From Streptomyces odontomachi (GTDB taxonomy: Bacteria; Actinomycetota; Actinomycetes; Streptomycetales; Streptomycetaceae), in the NCBI RefSeq assembly GCF_024435355.1, contig NZ_JAMJWG010000036.1, positions 1 to 62,112 on the forward strand: 62,112 nucleotides of DNA, in the 5' to 3' direction. Shown here in pieces: positions 41,328 to 50,222 of the stretch. The translations under genes were made by a program, and so were the position numbers. Under the pieces are notes generated by a model. It saw only the letters and a program-made list of their open reading frames with translations, did no database searches and had not been told where the DNA came from. The stretch's first letter is position 1, and every line of letters begins with the position of its first letter.

Positions 41328-41876
41328 ATGCCCCCGCACCCCAGCTACCTCGCCGAGACCACCCACGTGGGCATACGGCACTTCCGCCCCGCCGACGGCC
41401 CGGAGTTCACCGCCCGGGTACGGGAGAGCACGACACTGCACCGACCCTGGCTGTACCCGCCGAGCACCCTCGACGCCTACGCCGCCTACGCGAGCCGGCT
41501 CATCGACGACCCGACCAGGCACGGCTTCCTCATCTGCGAACGCGCCACCGGCGACCTCGCCGGCTTCATCAACATCAACAACGTCGTCGAAGGCGCTTTC
41601 TGGAGCGGCGCCATGGGCTACGGCGCCTTCGCGCACGCCGCGGGCCGCGGGCTGATGCGGGACGGCCTGCGACTCGTCGTCGAGCACGCCTTCGGCACCC
41701 TGGGCCTGCACCGGCTGGAGATCAACGCCCAGCCGGCCAACACCGCCTCCATCGCGCTGGCCCGCAGCGCCGGGTTCCGCCTGGAGGGCTACTCGCCGCA
41801 GTTCCTCTACGTCGACGGGGCGTGGCGGGACCACGAGCGGTGGGCGCTCACCGCCGAGATGCCCCGGCCGAGCTGA
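41328..41876 (+). CDS. GNAT N-acetyltransferase (RimJ/RimL type)
   Basis: A 182-residue GNAT-fold acetyltransferase of the ribosomal-protein-alanine acetyltransferase (RimJ/RimL/YjdJ) group. It shows IRHFRPADGPEFTARVRES, GFLICERATGDLAGFIN, the acetyl-CoA loop region GYGAFAHAAGRGLMRDGLRLV, LHRLEINAQPANTASIALAR and GFRLEGYSPQFLYVDGAWRD, all in family order. The start at 41328 is chosen over 41283 by homology to the usual N-terminus; no strong ribosome site is seen. It is separated from the peptidase operon by a terminator. The substrate is unknown. Confidence 0.87.
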   Translation: MPPHPSYLAETTHVGIRHFRPADGPEFTARVRESTTLHRPWLYPPSTLDAYAAYASRLIDDPTRHGFLICERATGDLAGFININNVVEGAFWSGAMGYGAFAHAAGRGLMRDGLRLVVEHAFGTLGLHRLEINAQPANTASIALARSAGFRLEGYSPQFLYVDGAWRDHERWALTAEMPRPS

Positions 41877-42132
41877 CGCCCACCCCGCAGGTCCAGGCCG
41901 TGCTTTTGCGCAATCCTGACCCACCCATGTCTCCGGATCCCCTGGTCAGGACCGCATGCACCCTGCTGTCATGGTCATCCGGGTGACGGCGGGCGCGCCG
42001 TGCGCCCGCAGGCGAACCGGCCACACAGGTACTGCGTTCTCCCGGGGGACGACCCCCGGACCCCCAGCCGGGAAAGCAGGCCAACCGGGTGATCGGCGCG
42101 GACAGTCCGAGTGAACGACAAGGGGAGGCCAC

Positions 42133-44133
42133 GTGCCGACGACCGCCACGACGATCCGCTGTTCGGCCCTGACCCTGCCGGCGGCGCCGCCCGGCCCGCC
42201 CAACCCGCTGCCGCCGCTGCGCCCGCGGGCCGAGCTGCACAGGATCGACACCCGGTCGCTCACCGGCCTCCCGCGTGACATGGCACGCCAACTGCGCTAC
42301 GAGCCGCTGCGCGGAGTGCTGCCCACGCCGCTGCGCGACGGCTACGGACGCACCCGCACCGAGACCGCGTTGCCGGCCATCGTCCTGGAGAACGACCGGC
42401 TGTGCGTCACCGTACTGCCCGGCCTCGGCGGCCGAGTCCACTCGATGGTCCACAAGCCCACCGGCCGTGCCCTGCTCTACCGCAACCCGGTGCTCCAACC
42501 CGCCAACTTCGCGTTGAATGACGCCTGGTTCTCCGGCGGCATCGAGTGGAACATCGGCGCCACCGGCCACGGCACGCTCTCCGTCGCCCCGCTGCACGCC
42601 GCGCGGGTGCCGGCGCCCGACGGCGGGGAGATGCTGCGGCTGTGGGAGTGGGAGCGACTGCGGGACCTGCCCTTCCAGGTCGACCTGTGGCTCCCGGAGG
42701 GCTCCGACTTCCTGTACGCCGGTGTCCGCATCCGCAACCCGCACGAGCGACCGGTGCCCACCTACTGGTGGTCGAACATCGCCGTCCCCGAGTGGCACCG
42801 CGTCCTCGCACCCGCCGAGGAGGCCTACAACTTCGGCTACGAGCGCACCCTGCGCCGCGTCCCGGTCCCCGTGCTCGACGGTGTCGACCGCAGCTATCCG
42901 CTGCACAGCGAGCACTCCGCCGACTTCTTCTACGACGTGCCGGACGGGCAGCGCCGCTGGATCGCCGCACTCGACGCCGAGGGCCACGGCCTCGTCCAGA
43001 CCTCCACGGACCTGCTGCGCGGGCGCAAGCTCTTCGTCTGGGGTACGAGCCGCGGGGGACGGCGCTGGCAGCAGTGGCTGACCGAGCCCGGCACCGGCGG
43101 CTACGCCGAGATCCAGGCCGGGCTCGCCCGCACCCAGCTGGAGCACCTGCGCCTGGAACCGGCGAGCGAGTTCGCCTGGCTGGAGGCGTACGGCCCGCTG
43201 TCCGCCGATCCCGCGGCGGTGCACGGCACCGACTGGGCGGGAGCCCGCGCCGAGGTCGTCGACCGGCTGTCCGCCGCGCTGCCGCGCACCGAGGTCGACG
43301 CCGCGTACGACGCGTGGCGGACGTGCGCCGACACCGAGCCGGGGGAGCGGCTGGCCACCGGCTCGGGTTGGGGCGCCCTCGAAGTGCTGCGCGGCCGCTT
43401 CAAGCTGCCCGGCACCCCCTTCGACGAGGACACCCTCGGCGCCGAGCAGGAGCCGTGGCAGCGGCTGCTGGAGGCCGGTGCGTTCCCCACCGCGGAGCCG
43501 GTGGGCGGCCACCCCGGCCCGGCCCTGGTCTCCCCGCACTGGCGGGACATGCTGGAGACCGCGCCCGCCACCCCGCTGACCGAGTACCACCTCGGCATCG
43601 CCCAATGGCACGCGGGCGACCGCGCGCAGGCGGTGCGCAGCTGGGAGCGGGGCCTTGCGGCGGCCGGCACCCGCTGGCCGCTGCTGCGCTGCCTGGCCGT
43701 CGCCGACGCCACGTCAGGCCACGCGGAGCGCGCGGCGGACCGTTACGACGAGGCCTTCGACGACCTGCACGCGCACCGTCCCGCCGGCGGCGGCGAGCGC
43801 GGCGAGGGGCAGGAGGGCGCCGGGTGGACCGTGGTCGGTGCGGCGCTGGCCCGCGAGGCGATCGCCGCGCTGCTCGCCGCGGGACGCACCGGGCGGGCCC
43901 GTGCCGTGTGGGAACGGCTGGACGAGACGACACGGGCCCGCGGCAGGTTCCGCCTGATCGAGGTGGAGCTCCTGACCGCCGAGGGCCGCGCCGAGGAGGC
44001 GCGAGCCGTCTTCGACGCCGGATTCGAGGTGGCCGACCTGCGGGAGGGCGACGAGGTGCTCGGCGAGATGTGGAGCCGGGTCGGCGACGCGCCGCTGCCG
44101 GCCCGGTACGACTTCCGCATGGGCGCCGGCTGA
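42133..44133 (+). CDS. DUF5107 domain protein with C-terminal TPR-like region
   Basis: A 666-residue protein. Residues about 40-380 form the DUF5107 beta-rich domain, which resembles galactose-mutarotase-like supersandwiches: LPAIVLENDRLCVTVLPGLGGRVHSM, NPVLQPANFALNDAWFSGGIEWN, NPHERPVPTYWWSNIAVPE and KLFVWGTSRGGRRWQQWL. Residues about 470-660 are Ala-rich helical pairs of the TPR kind (EYHLGIAQWHAGDRAQAVRS; LIEVELLTAEGRAEEARAVF). The GTG at 42133 has AAGGGGAGG just upstream. The family is often linked to carbohydrate use, and the WF/WN aromatic clusters fit sugar binding, but no function is established. Monocistronic. Confidence 0.85.
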   Translation: MPTTATTIRCSALTLPAAPPGPPNPLPPLRPRAELHRIDTRSLTGLPRDMARQLRYEPLRGVLPTPLRDGYGRTRTETALPAIVLENDRLCVTVLPGLGGRVHSMVHKPTGRALLYRNPVLQPANFALNDAWFSGGIEWNIGATGHGTLSVAPLHAARVPAPDGGEMLRLWEWERLRDLPFQVDLWLPEGSDFLYAGVRIRNPHERPVPTYWWSNIAVPEWHRVLAPAEEAYNFGYERTLRRVPVPVLDGVDRSYPLHSEHSADFFYDVPDGQRRWIAALDAEGHGLVQTSTDLLRGRKLFVWGTSRGGRRWQQWLTEPGTGGYAEIQAGLARTQLEHLRLEPASEFAWLEAYGPLSADPAAVHGTDWAGARAEVVDRLSAALPRTEVDAAYDAWRTCADTEPGERLATGSGWGALEVLRGRFKLPGTPFDEDTLGAEQEPWQRLLEAGAFPTAEPVGGHPGPALVSPHWRDMLETAPATPLTEYHLGIAQWHAGDRAQAVRSWERGLAAAGTRWPLLRCLAVADATSGHAERAADRYDEAFDDLHAHRPAGGGERGEGQEGAGWTVVGAALAREAIAALLAAGRTGRARAVWERLDETTRARGRFRLIEVELLTAEGRAEEARAVFDAGFEVADLREGDEVLGEMWSRVGDAPLPARYDFRMGAG

Positions 44134-44176
44134 CGCCGGGCTTGCCCTGCTTCAGGGGTACCTCGCGTGGCGTCCC

Positions 44177-44346
44177 GGGGGTGCCCCCGGCTCCCTTAGG
44201 GGCGCGGGGAACTGCGCGCGCAACCATCCACCGGCCGGTGGTCCGGGCGCGACAGGATCTGCCCCTTTCGGTCGGTGACGATCCGACGGTCTCGTCGGGG
44301 CTGGTCGCGCAGTTCCCCGCGCCCCTAGGGAGCCGGGGGGCACCCC
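44177..44346. repeat. Long inverted repeat between convergent genes (45-bp arms)
   Basis: The left arm (44177-44222) and right arm (44302-44346) are near-perfect reverse complements. The inner 22 bp (44197-44218 and 44306-44327, TAGGGGCGCGGGGAACTGCG...) pair without mismatch. The roughly 80-nt spacer matches sequence at the start of the window. RNA from either side would form a stable hairpin, so it can terminate both the DUF5107 and the VOC transcripts. Confidence 0.8.
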
Positions 44347-44375
44347 AACCGTCACGTCACGTTCGCGCCGTGGTC

Positions 44376-44729
44376 TCAGACCACTGCGCGGCGGTCCGCG
44401 TACTCGAAGACGGAGCCGTCAGGGTGCATGGCGATCAGGTTGCGGCCCGCGGGGGACGGCAGGGGGCCGGCGACGATGTGGGCGCCGGAGGCGGCGAGTA
44501 TGTCGCGGGCCTCGTCGACGTCCTTGACGGCGATCGTCGCGGTGACCTTGCGCAGCACTTCGAGCTCCTGCTCGGGCCCGCTCATCAGCAGGAAACAGCC
44601 GACCGCGGCGACCGACACACCGCCGCGCTCGAACCTCAGTGCCTTGCTGCCCGCCAGCCGCTCGTAGAACGCTACCGAGGCCTCCAGGTCCTCGACGCAG
44701 ATCCGGAGCGTGGTTCCCAGGATGTCCAT
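44376..44729 (-). CDS. VOC (glyoxalase/bleomycin-resistance fold) protein
   Basis: A 117-residue single vicinal-oxygen-chelate domain: DILGTTLRICVEDLEASVAFYERLAG at the start, the FLLMSGPEQ strand, VKDVDEARDILAASGAHIV and LIAMHPDGSVFEYAD at the end. The Glu in VFEY is a usual metal ligand. The first-strand His/Gln ligand is replaced (TLRICV), so metal binding is doubtful. It may bind or sequester a small molecule. Substrate unknown; monocistronic. Confidence 0.85.
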   Translation of the reverse strand: MDILGTTLRICVEDLEASVAFYERLAGSKALRFERGGVSVAAVGCFLLMSGPEQELEVLRKVTATIAVKDVDEARDILAASGAHIVAGPLPSPAGRNLIAMHPDGSVFEYADRRAVV

Positions 44730-45008
44730 AGCCGGAGCCTAGTTGCGACGCCGGCCCGGCGTGATCGTTTCCGGTAGGACGATCGCGTCACATGGTCCGG
44801 CGAGGCGGACGAGGCGGGGGCGGGGCCCGCCCGGCGGTCGGGGAGACGACGGGTCCCGTAGCGGCGGGCGACGTTTGGGCGCCGTAGGAGGGGTTACGCG
44901 GAAAGTCTGCCGGGCGCCGCGGCCCAGGGCGTGGGTGCCGCAAGGCTCGAAACGCCCTGGGCCGGTGCCCGGCGGCGCCGTGGCTTCTACCCGTGCCGGA
45001 GGCGAATC

Positions 45009-46325
45009 GTGAGCCGATCCCGCATCGTGATCGTCGGAGCCGGTTTCGCCGGCTACCGTGCCGCCCGCTGCCTGAGCAGGCAGGCCAGGGGCAGGGCGGA
45101 CATCACCCTGCTGAATCCCACCGACTACTTCCTCTACCTGCCGCTGCTGCCGCAGGTGGCCGCCGGCGTGCTGGAACCGCGCAGGACCACCGTGTCGCTC
45201 GCCGGCACCCTGCCGCACGTCCGGCATGTGCTGGGCGAGGCCGACGGGGTCGACCTGGAGCGGCACGTCGTGCGCTACGCCGACCTCGAGGGCGGCAGCG
45301 GCGAGCTGCCGTACGACCGGCTGGTACTGGCCGTGGGCAGCGTGAACAAGCTGCTGCCGATCCCGGGCGTGGCCGAGCACGCCCACGGCTTCCGCGGCCT
45401 GCCGGAGGCCCTCTACCTGCGCGATCACGTGACCCGGCAGATCGAGCTGGCGGCCGCCGCCGACGACCCCGCGATGTGCACCGCACGCTGCACCTTCGTG
45501 GTCGTGGGCGCCGGCTACACCGGTACCGAGGTCGCCGCGCAGGGCGCGATGCTCACCGACGCGCTGGTGCGCGACAACCCGCTGCGCAAGGGCATACGCC
45601 CCCGCTGGCTGCTGCTCGACATCGCGCCGCGCGTGCTGCCCGAGATGGACGAGCGCATGTCTCAGTCCGCCGACCGGGTGCTGCGCAAGCGGGGCGTGGA
45701 CGTGCGCCCCGGCACCTCGGTGAAGGAGGCCACCGCCGACGGTGTGCTGCTGGACAGCGGCGAGTTCGTGGACACCAGGTCCCTGATCTGGTGTGTCGGC
45801 GTGCGGCCCGATCCGCTCATGGAGGGCTTGCACCGGCCGCTGGAGCGGGGCCGCCTGGTGGTGGACCAGTTCCTGAACGTGCCCGGCCATCCGGAGGTGT
45901 TCGCCTGCGGCGACGCGGCCGCCGTGCCGGACCCCAACCACCCGGACCGGGCCGCCCCGATGACGGCCCAGCACGCCTGGCGGCAGGGGAAGACCGCGGC
46001 ACGCAACGTCGCCGCCTCGCTGGGCCACGGCACCCGGGTCCCGTACCGGCACCGCGACCTGGGCTTCACCGTCGACCTGGGCGGCGCCCTGGGCGTCGCC
46101 AACCCGTTCGGCGTGACCCTGTCGGGTCCGCTGGCCGGGGCCATCACCCGCGGCTACCACCTCGCCGCGATGCCGGGCAACCGCGTCCGGGTCGCCGCCG
46201 ACTGGTTGCTGGACGCGGTGCTGCCGCGCCAGGGCGTCCAGTTGGGCCTGGTGCGATCGGGTTCCGTGCCGCTGGAGTCGGCCTCGCCGGAGCTGGCCCG
46301 GGTACCCGGCGGACCGAGTGACTGA
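45009..46325 (+). CDS. Type II NADH dehydrogenase / pyridine nucleotide-disulphide oxidoreductase-like
   Basis: A 438-residue FAD-dependent NADH:quinone oxidoreductase of the NDH-2 family, which passes electrons to the quinone pool without pumping protons. The FAD motif is IVIVGAGFAGYRAAR (residues 5-19) and the NAD motif is FVVVGAGYTGTEVAAQG. FACGDAAAVPDPNHP (third FAD-binding motif) and QHAWRQGKTAARNVAASL follow. No C-terminal transmembrane helix is obvious, so attachment would be by amphipathic helices. The GTG at 45009 has GGAGG 6 nt upstream. It lies 47 nt before a transketolase gene and may share its transcript. Confidence 0.87.
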   Translation: MSRSRIVIVGAGFAGYRAARCLSRQARGRADITLLNPTDYFLYLPLLPQVAAGVLEPRRTTVSLAGTLPHVRHVLGEADGVDLERHVVRYADLEGGSGELPYDRLVLAVGSVNKLLPIPGVAEHAHGFRGLPEALYLRDHVTRQIELAAAADDPAMCTARCTFVVVGAGYTGTEVAAQGAMLTDALVRDNPLRKGIRPRWLLLDIAPRVLPEMDERMSQSADRVLRKRGVDVRPGTSVKEATADGVLLDSGEFVDTRSLIWCVGVRPDPLMEGLHRPLERGRLVVDQFLNVPGHPEVFACGDAAAVPDPNHPDRAAPMTAQHAWRQGKTAARNVAASLGHGTRVPYRHRDLGFTVDLGGALGVANPFGVTLSGPLAGAITRGYHLAAMPGNRVRVAADWLLDAVLPRQGVQLGLVRSGSVPLESASPELARVPGGPSD

Positions 46326-46372
46326 CCCGAAGGACCACCGGATTCGAGCGACCGACCCGAAGGATGATTGAT

Positions 46373-48244
46373 ATGACCACCCTCGGCCTCACCCATGACC
46401 TGACCATGCACGAACTGTTCGACCTCGGGCAGCAACTGCGGGTGGACAGCGTGCGCGAAGCCGACGCGGCCGGCTCCGGGCACCCCACCTCCTCGATGTC
46501 CGCCGCCGACCTGATGGCCGTGCTGCTCGCCCGCCATCTGCGCTATGACTTCGACCGCCCCGAGCACCCCGGCAACGATCGTTTCATCCTCTCCAAGGGC
46601 CACGCCTCACCGCTGCTGTACGCGGCGTACAAGGCCGCCGGCGCGATCAGCGAGGCGGAGCTGCTGACCTTCCGCAAGGAGGGCAGCCGGCTCGAAGGCC
46701 ACCCCACGCCCCGGTTGCCGTGGGTGGAGGTGGCCACCGGATCGCTCGGTCAGGGCCTGCCCACCGCCGTCGGGGAGGCCCTCGCGGGCAAGCGCCTCGA
46801 CCACGCCGACTACCGGGTGTGGGCGCTGTGCGGCGACAGCGAGATGGCCGAGGGCTCCATCTGGGAGGCGGCCGAGCACGCCGGGTACGAGCACCTGGAC
46901 AACCTCATCGCGATCGTGGACGTCAACCGCCTCGGCCAGCGCGGCCCCACCCGGCACGGCCACGACCTGGACGCCTACGCACGCCGGTTCGCCGCGTTCG
47001 ACTGGCACACCATCGAGGTCGACGGGCATGACGCCGACGCCATCGACCTCGCCTACACGGAGGCGACCTCGACGGTCGGCCAGCCCACCGTGATCCTCGC
47101 CCGCACCCTGAAGGGCAAGGGCGTCGCCTCGGTGGAGAACCGCGAGGGCATGCACGGCAAGCCGCTGCCCGACGCCGCCGAGGCCATCGAGGAGCTCGGC
47201 GGGATGCGCGACCTGCACGTCTCGGTGCAGCCGCCGCCCGCGGTGCACCAGCGGCACGTGGCCCGTAGCGGCCACCTGGAGCTGCCCACGTACGACAAGG
47301 GCGACCAGGTCGCCACCCGCAACGCCTTCGGTGCCGCGGTGACCGCGCTGGGCACCGCACGGGGCGACGTGGTCGTGCTGGACGGCGAGGTCGGCGACTC
47401 CACCCGTGCCGAGTTCTTCGCCAAGGAGCACCCGGATCGCTACTTCGAGTGCTACATCGCCGAACAGCAGCTGGTGGCGTCCGCGGTGGGCATGGCCGCG
47501 CGCGGCTGGCTGCCGTACGCGTCGACGTTCGCCGCGTTCCTGACCCGCGCCCACGACTTCCTGCGGATGGCGTCGGTCAGCGGCGTCGACATCAACGTCG
47601 CCGGTTCGCACGCGGGTGTCGCGATCGGGCAGGACGGGCCCTCCCAGATGGGCCTGGAGGACCTGGCCATGTTCCGCGGGCTGCACGGCTCCACCGTCCT
47701 GTACCCGTGCGACGCCAACCAGACCGGGCACCTCGTCGCCCAGCTCGCCGACCGCCCCGGCATCGGCTACCTGCGCACCACCCGCGGCGCCACCCCGGTG
47801 ATCTACGGGCCCGACGAGACGTTCCCGGTCGGCGGCAGCAAGCTGCTGCGCTCCAGCAGCGAGGACCGGCTCACCATCGTCGCCGCCGGGGTGACCGTCT
47901 TCGAGGCGCTGTCGGCCGCCGACGCGCTCGCCGAGGACGGCATACGCTGCCGCGTCATCGACCTGTACTCCCTCAAGCCCGTCGACAAGAACGCCCTGCG
48001 CGAGGCCGCCGAACACACCGGCTGCCTGCTGACCGTGGAGGACCACCACGAGGAGGGCGGCATCGGGGACGCGGTGCTGGACGCCTTCGACGACGGCCGG
48101 CCGATGCCGCGCATGGTGCGCCTCGCGGTGCGTACGATGCCCGGCTCCGCCTCTCCCGACCAGCAGATGCACGCCGCCGGCATCGACGCGGAGGCGATCG
48201 CGGCCGGCGCGCGGCTCCTGATCGAGAACGCGATGGTGGGCTGA
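46373..48244 (+). CDS. Transketolase (full-length, TPP-dependent)
   Basis: A 623-residue transketolase. The N-terminal TPP domain has GSGHPTSSMSAADLMAVLL, LSKGHASPLLYAAY, TGSLGQGLP and GDSEMAEGSIWEAAEHAG with DVNRLGQ (TPP/Mg site). The pyrimidine domain has GEVGDSTRAEFF, YIAEQQLVASAVGMA and HAGVAIGQDGPSQMGLEDLAMF. The C-terminal domain has IDLYSLKPVDKNAL and VEDHHEEGGIGDAVL. The start at 46373 has GAAGGA 8 nt upstream; the ATG at 46364 overlaps that site. The segment GACYGACCCGAAGGA occurs twice between the two genes (46320s and 46350s). This is probably a second copy beside a housekeeping transketolase elsewhere. Confidence 0.9.
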   Translation: MTTLGLTHDLTMHELFDLGQQLRVDSVREADAAGSGHPTSSMSAADLMAVLLARHLRYDFDRPEHPGNDRFILSKGHASPLLYAAYKAAGAISEAELLTFRKEGSRLEGHPTPRLPWVEVATGSLGQGLPTAVGEALAGKRLDHADYRVWALCGDSEMAEGSIWEAAEHAGYEHLDNLIAIVDVNRLGQRGPTRHGHDLDAYARRFAAFDWHTIEVDGHDADAIDLAYTEATSTVGQPTVILARTLKGKGVASVENREGMHGKPLPDAAEAIEELGGMRDLHVSVQPPPAVHQRHVARSGHLELPTYDKGDQVATRNAFGAAVTALGTARGDVVVLDGEVGDSTRAEFFAKEHPDRYFECYIAEQQLVASAVGMAARGWLPYASTFAAFLTRAHDFLRMASVSGVDINVAGSHAGVAIGQDGPSQMGLEDLAMFRGLHGSTVLYPCDANQTGHLVAQLADRPGIGYLRTTRGATPVIYGPDETFPVGGSKLLRSSSEDRLTIVAAGVTVFEALSAADALAEDGIRCRVIDLYSLKPVDKNALREAAEHTGCLLTVEDHHEEGGIGDAVLDAFDDGRPMPRMVRLAVRTMPGSASPDQQMHAAGIDAEAIAAGARLLIENAMVG

Positions 48245-48416
48245 CCCCCGGAGGCGGGCGCCCCCGCCGACCCGCCCGGGCCCTTCCGGAACGGTCCCTC
48301 CCGGAACCTGGCCCGTCCCGCCCGGACGCGCCGGCGACGCATTCCGGCCGGCCGGGTGGGAAAGAAGGGTGCACGGAGGCGTCGGGAGCGCAAGCCGGGA
48401 AGCGGGAGGCCGACCC

Positions 48417-49166
48417 ATGGGCGAGGTGCACACACGGCGGTACGTGTACGCGGTCTGCCGGCCCTTCGGCGCGCCGTTGCAGGCCGAGCTGCTCGGGGTC
48501 GCCGACACCCCGGTCAAGGTACTGCCGCACGCCGGCCTGGTCGCCGTGACGGGCGTCGTACCGGCCAGGGACTTCGCGCCGGCCGGGCTCGCCGCGCGGC
48601 TCGCCGACCCCGGCTGGGTGGCCACGACGGTCCGCGCCCACCAGCGGGTCGTCGCCGCGCTCACCACGGTCACCAGTCCGCTGCCGCTGCGGCCGATGAC
48701 CGTGGTACGCGACGACAGCGCCGTGCGCACCCTGATCGAGGCCCACCAGGCGTCCTTCCGGCGCACCCTGGACCGCCTCGCCGGGCAGGTCGAGTGGGGC
48801 GTCAAGCTCTTCGTGGAGCGCGCGGAACGGGACGGCACCCGGGAGGAGGCCGGCGAACTGGGCAGGCGGCTGCACGAGCGGCTGTGCCGGACGGCGGGCG
48901 AAGCACGGCTGGAGCCGCCGAACCGCCCCTGGTCGATCCGGTCAGGGCCACCGGAGCTGGTCGGCCCGGCCGGCGTCCTGGTGCTCGATGCCGCGTACCT
49001 CGTGGACCGGGCGGCCGCCGGGGACTTCGTGGCACAGGTGGACGAGGTCAAGGGCACCGTGCCGGGTCTGCGGGTGGAACTCTCCGGGCCGTGGGCCGCC
49101 TATTCGTTCTCCGCGCCGCCGCAGGACGCGGGCGAGCCCACGGGGCCGGGCCGGCCGGGCGACTGA
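48417..49166 (+). CDS. Orphan GvpL/GvpF family protein
   Basis: A 249-residue protein of the GvpL/GvpF gas-vesicle family. It begins RRYVYAVCRPFGAPL and has the conserved LPLRPMTVVRDDSAVRTLIE, QVEWGVKLFVERAE and the C-terminal VELSGPWAAYSFSAPPQ, the family signature for the last strand. GGGAGG lies 7 nt before the ATG at 48417. No gvpA, gvpJ or gvpK gene is in the window, so it is an orphan. Gas vesicles cannot be claimed from this gene alone. It is convergent with the methyltransferase gene. Confidence 0.85.
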   Translation: MGEVHTRRYVYAVCRPFGAPLQAELLGVADTPVKVLPHAGLVAVTGVVPARDFAPAGLAARLADPGWVATTVRAHQRVVAALTTVTSPLPLRPMTVVRDDSAVRTLIEAHQASFRRTLDRLAGQVEWGVKLFVERAERDGTREEAGELGRRLHERLCRTAGEARLEPPNRPWSIRSGPPELVGPAGVLVLDAAYLVDRAAAGDFVAQVDEVKGTVPGLRVELSGPWAAYSFSAPPQDAGEPTGPGRPGD

Positions 49167-49176
49167 CGGGCGCTGC

Positions 49177-49232
49177 CGGTGGGGGAGAGCGCCCCGGGGC
49201 CCCGAGGGGGCACAGGCTGCGCCCTCCCACCG
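49177..49232. terminator. Hairpin between gvpL/F and the methyltransferase gene
   Basis: CGGTGGG ... CCCACCG outer arms (49177-49183 and 49226-49232) with inner GCGC/GCGC pairing enclose a G/C-rich loop. It lies 10 nt after the gvpL/F stop and 25 nt from the stop of the convergent gene. The stem has bulges. Confidence 0.5.
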
Positions 49233-49257
49233 TCATGTCAGGCCCGGCACCGTGGCG

Positions 49258-50067
49258 TCACGCCCGGCAGAGGACCTCCCCGTGCAGCATCGCGAACCAG
49301 CCGTCCGGCTCGACTCCCCAGCGCCGCCAGGCCGCCGAGATCCGCTCCAGTCGCCCGGCGTCGGCATGGCCGCCCTGCACCGCACGGTCGGCATAGGCGG
49401 GGGCTTGGGTGCGCTCCGCCCACAGCTCGCTCCACCAGGCGCGTTCCTCGTCGGTGGTGTAGCACCAGGTGCTCGCGGTCGCACGGACGTCCGTGAATCC
49501 GGCCTGGAGCGCCCACGCCTTGAGGCGGCGTCCCGCGTCCGGCTCGCCGCCGTTGGCCCGGGCAACCCGGCGGTACAGGTCCAGCCAGTCGTCCATGCCC
49601 TCGGTGAGCGGATACCAGGTCATCGTCGCGTAGTCGCCGTCCCGGACCGCTACGAACCCGCCGGGCCGGCACACCCGCCGCATCTCGCGCAGCGCCTGGA
49701 CCGGGTCCGACACGTGCTGGAGGACCTGGTGGGCGTGGACCACGCAGAACGAGTCGTCCGGGTAGGGCAGGTCGTGCACGTCGGCCACCGCGAAGTCCAC
49801 GTTGGTCAGGTCCCGCTCGGCCACGGTGGCACGGGCCCGCTCCAGGACGTCCGGGGCGCGGTCCACGGCGGTGACGCGGCCGTCCGGCACCAGCGCGGCC
49901 AGGTCGGCGGTGATGGTGCCGGGACCGCAGCCGATGTCCAGGACGGCCATGTGCGGCTTGAGCGAATCGAGGAGGTAGGCCGCCGAGTTGGCGGCGGTGC
50001 GCCAGGTGTGCGAGCGCAGCACCGACTCGTGGTGGCCGTGCGTGTAGACGGCGGTCTCCTTCGGCAT
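49258..50067 (-). CDS. SAM-dependent methyltransferase (class I, UbiE/Methyltransf_11-like)
   Basis: A 269-residue class I methyltransferase. The SAM-binding motif I is LDIGCGPGTITADLAALVP (about residues 43-61), followed by VTAVDRAPDVLERAR, DVHDLPYPDDSFCVVHAHQV and RRVCRPGGFVAVRDGDY. The C-terminal third carries the tryptophan-rich acceptor region (AWWSELWAERTQ). The start at 50067 has GGAGGAG 6 nt upstream. The acceptor substrate is unknown; small molecules such as quinones or natural products are usual for the group. Monocistronic. Confidence 0.88.
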   Translation of the reverse strand: MPKETAVYTHGHHESVLRSHTWRTAANSAAYLLDSLKPHMAVLDIGCGPGTITADLAALVPDGRVTAVDRAPDVLERARATVAERDLTNVDFAVADVHDLPYPDDSFCVVHAHQVLQHVSDPVQALREMRRVCRPGGFVAVRDGDYATMTWYPLTEGMDDWLDLYRRVARANGGEPDAGRRLKAWALQAGFTDVRATASTWCYTTDEERAWWSELWAERTQAPAYADRAVQGGHADAGRLERISAAWRRWGVEPDGWFAMLHGEVLCRA

Positions 50068-50222
50068 ACCGGTCTCCTCCCGGGCGGCACCCCGCCCCGT
50101 TCCGGCCGGGGCCACCTCGCGGGCCGCCGGCCTGTCGCTGCACAGCACCGTACGGGATCCGACCGCATGATGAGACCACTGTCTTGTTATATGGACGACT
50201 CTGTGAACGGCTGCGGTGCCGT

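Noticed and set aside
48417..49166. A gas-vesicle cluster
   Set aside because: Only one GvpL/F-type gene is present. Neighbours are transketolase and a methyltransferase.
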